DNA of 6,114 nt from positions 1 to 6,114 of the forward strand of contig CAIWTC010000416.1 of NCBI GenBank assembly GCA_903915485.1. The letters run 5' to 3'. The notes beneath the pieces are model-generated. The model had not been told where the DNA came from. It searched no databases and saw only the letters and a list, made by a program, of their open reading frames with translations. The stretch comes from an uncultured Ignavibacteriales bacterium (GTDB lineage Bacteria; Bacteroidota; Ignavibacteria; Ignavibacteriales; Ignavibacteriaceae). Shown piece after piece: positions 5,163 through 6,114 of this stretch (position 1 is the stretch's first letter; the number at the start of each line of letters is the position of its first letter). Made by a program: the position numbers and the translations under genes.

Positions 5163-6114
5163 ATGGAAAAACTGGCAATTATAGGCACCGGAATCGCGGG
5201 AATGGGGGCCGCTTGGTTTCTAAAAGACAAATTTGAGATAACAGTATTCGAGAAAAACAATTATGTTGGCGGACACACAAATACAGTAACAGTGAACGAA
5301 GACGGAACCGATGTTTTCATAGACACTGGATTTATGGTATTCAATAAAGTTACTTATCCGAACCTGATTAAACTCTTTGACAAACTTGAAGTACCCATTA
5401 AGAAAACGGATATGTCTTTCAGCGTACAGCATTGTGAAAGCAGACTGGAATATTGCGGCAGCGGAATTAACGGACTTTTTGCACAAAGAAAAAACATTTT
5501 TAATCTGCAGTACATCAAGATGATTTTTTCTATAAACAGATTTAATAAAGAGTGTCTTGAGGTATTAAACGATACTTCGTATAAAGACTATAGCCTTGAA
5601 AAGTATATTCATGAAAAAGGATATGGTAAAGATTTTCTTTATAAGTATTTGATTCCAATGAGTTCTGCTGTTTGGTCAACCCCTCCGGACTTAATGCTTA
5701 AATTTCCGGCGAGTGCGTTAATACAGTTTTTTTATAATCATGGGTTTCTTGGTTTAGACACACAGCATCAATGGTATACAGTTATAAACGGAAGTCAATC
5801 ATACCGGGATAGAATTATTGCCGGTTACAAATCAAAAATTCATACATCCAATGCGGCCAAATCTGTCTCCAGAGTTAACGGCAGGGTCATTGTCGAAACT
5901 ATTGACGGCACTGAACATTTTTTCGACAAAGTTATACTTGCATCCCATGCGGATGAGAGTCTTTCACTGCTTAAAGATGCAACGGAAAGTGAAAGAAAAC
6001 TTTTAAGTCCGTTTAAGTATCAATACAATTCTGCAATACTGCACACCGATTCATCAGTTATGCCTAAGAACAAAAAAGTATGGTCATCATGGAATTACCG
6101 CATCGAGACACATG
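5163..6114 (+). CDS. FAD-dependent oxidoreductase, COG2907/amine-oxidase type (3' end outside window)
   Basis: The reading frame is open from ATG at 5163 to the right edge: 317 codons with no stop. Full members are around 410-450 residues, so roughly three quarters is present. The N-terminal dinucleotide fold IIGTGIAGMGAA (6-17) has GxGxxG at 8-13, and the second strand ends in VFEKNNYVGGHTNTV with E30, a likely ribose contact, and GGHT. Next come IDTGFMVFNKVTYPNL, LEYCG, the block WSTPPDLMLKFPA, FFYNHGFLG...HQWYTVINGS, and VILASHADESLSLL. This pattern is characteristic of the flavoproteins routinely found beside Cfa-family methyltransferases in photo-oxidative-stress/LitR-type clusters. It probably oxidises or reduces the (methylated) acyl chain; the exact reaction is inferred. 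ATG directly follows the previous stop codon (0-bp gap), and a weak AAGG (5148-5151) lies 11 nt upstream. Confidence 0.9.
   Translation, partial: MEKLAIIGTGIAGMGAAWFLKDKFEITVFEKNNYVGGHTNTVTVNEDGTDVFIDTGFMVFNKVTYPNLIKLFDKLEVPIKKTDMSFSVQHCESRLEYCGSGINGLFAQRKNIFNLQYIKMIFSINRFNKECLEVLNDTSYKDYSLEKYIHEKGYGKDFLYKYLIPMSSAVWSTPPDLMLKFPASALIQFFYNHGFLGLDTQHQWYTVINGSQSYRDRIIAGYKSKIHTSNAAKSVSRVNGRVIVETIDGTEHFFDKVILASHADESLSLLKDATESERKLLSPFKYQYNSAILHTDSSVMPKNKKVWSSWNYRIETH

Noticed and set aside
5220..5486. 88-codon minus-strand frame at the right end
   Set aside because: It is antisense to the flavoprotein, whose FAD-binding motifs and uninterrupted frame identify the real gene.
5818..6006. 62-codon plus-strand frame
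   Set aside because: It is out of frame within the flavoprotein gene; the longer frame with family motifs continues through it.
1..6114. Search for mobile elements, CRISPR arrays and phage genes
   Set aside because: No transposase, terminal inverted repeats, regularly spaced repeats or duplicated tRNA end (attachment site) were seen by eye.

Overview
The window is AT-rich bacterial DNA. It holds one tRNA gene and two divergently transcribed gene groups that together look like a light- and vitamin-B12-controlled membrane-lipid modification locus. Taxonomy is a weak inference. The low GC, the tRNA without an encoded CCA end, and poor Shine-Dalgarno sequences inside the operon would fit the Bacteroidota/Chlorobiota/Ignavibacteria side of the tree. 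No single gene here proves it.

Left part, all on the minus strand: a tRNA-Lys(UUU) gene (23-94), an AT-rich gap, a DUF1295 membrane protein of the steroid-5-alpha-reductase-like fold (239-1012), and a MerR-type regulator with a C-terminal cobalamin-binding domain (1067-2005). The regulator carries the W-x9-E-H signature of CarH/LitR-type adenosylcobalamin photoreceptors. It starts with TTG and DUF1295 with GTG.

Centre: a 312-bp divergent intergenic region (2006-2317). It contains two near-identical pairs of the heptamer YTATACA. In each pair the copies lie exactly 11 bp apart. One pair overlaps the likely promoter of the regulator and the other the likely promoter of the rightward operon. 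An 11-bp direct-repeat spacing is what CarH uses for its operators, so these are strong candidate regulator-binding sites.

Right part, all on the plus strand with gaps of 0-6 bp: a stearoyl-CoA-type fatty-acid desaturase (2318-3064), a small DUF1475-like membrane protein (3068-3403), a Cfa-superfamily SAM-dependent methyltransferase whose layout recalls plant coclaurine N-methyltransferases (3410-4441), an unrecognised exported beta-rich protein (4443-5162), and an FAD-dependent amine-oxidase-type oxidoreductase (COG2907-like). The last gene starts at 5163 and runs off the right edge.

Proposed logic (inference): in the dark the AdoCbl-bound regulator represses both transcription units. Light (photo-oxidative stress) releases it. 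The desaturase then introduces a double bond in acyl chains, the Cfa-family enzyme methylates across it, and the flavoprotein and/or the DUF1295 protein oxidise or reduce the branched product. The result could be a methyl-branched, cyclopropane or furan-type lipid. The small membrane protein and the exported protein would be the least understood parts of the system.
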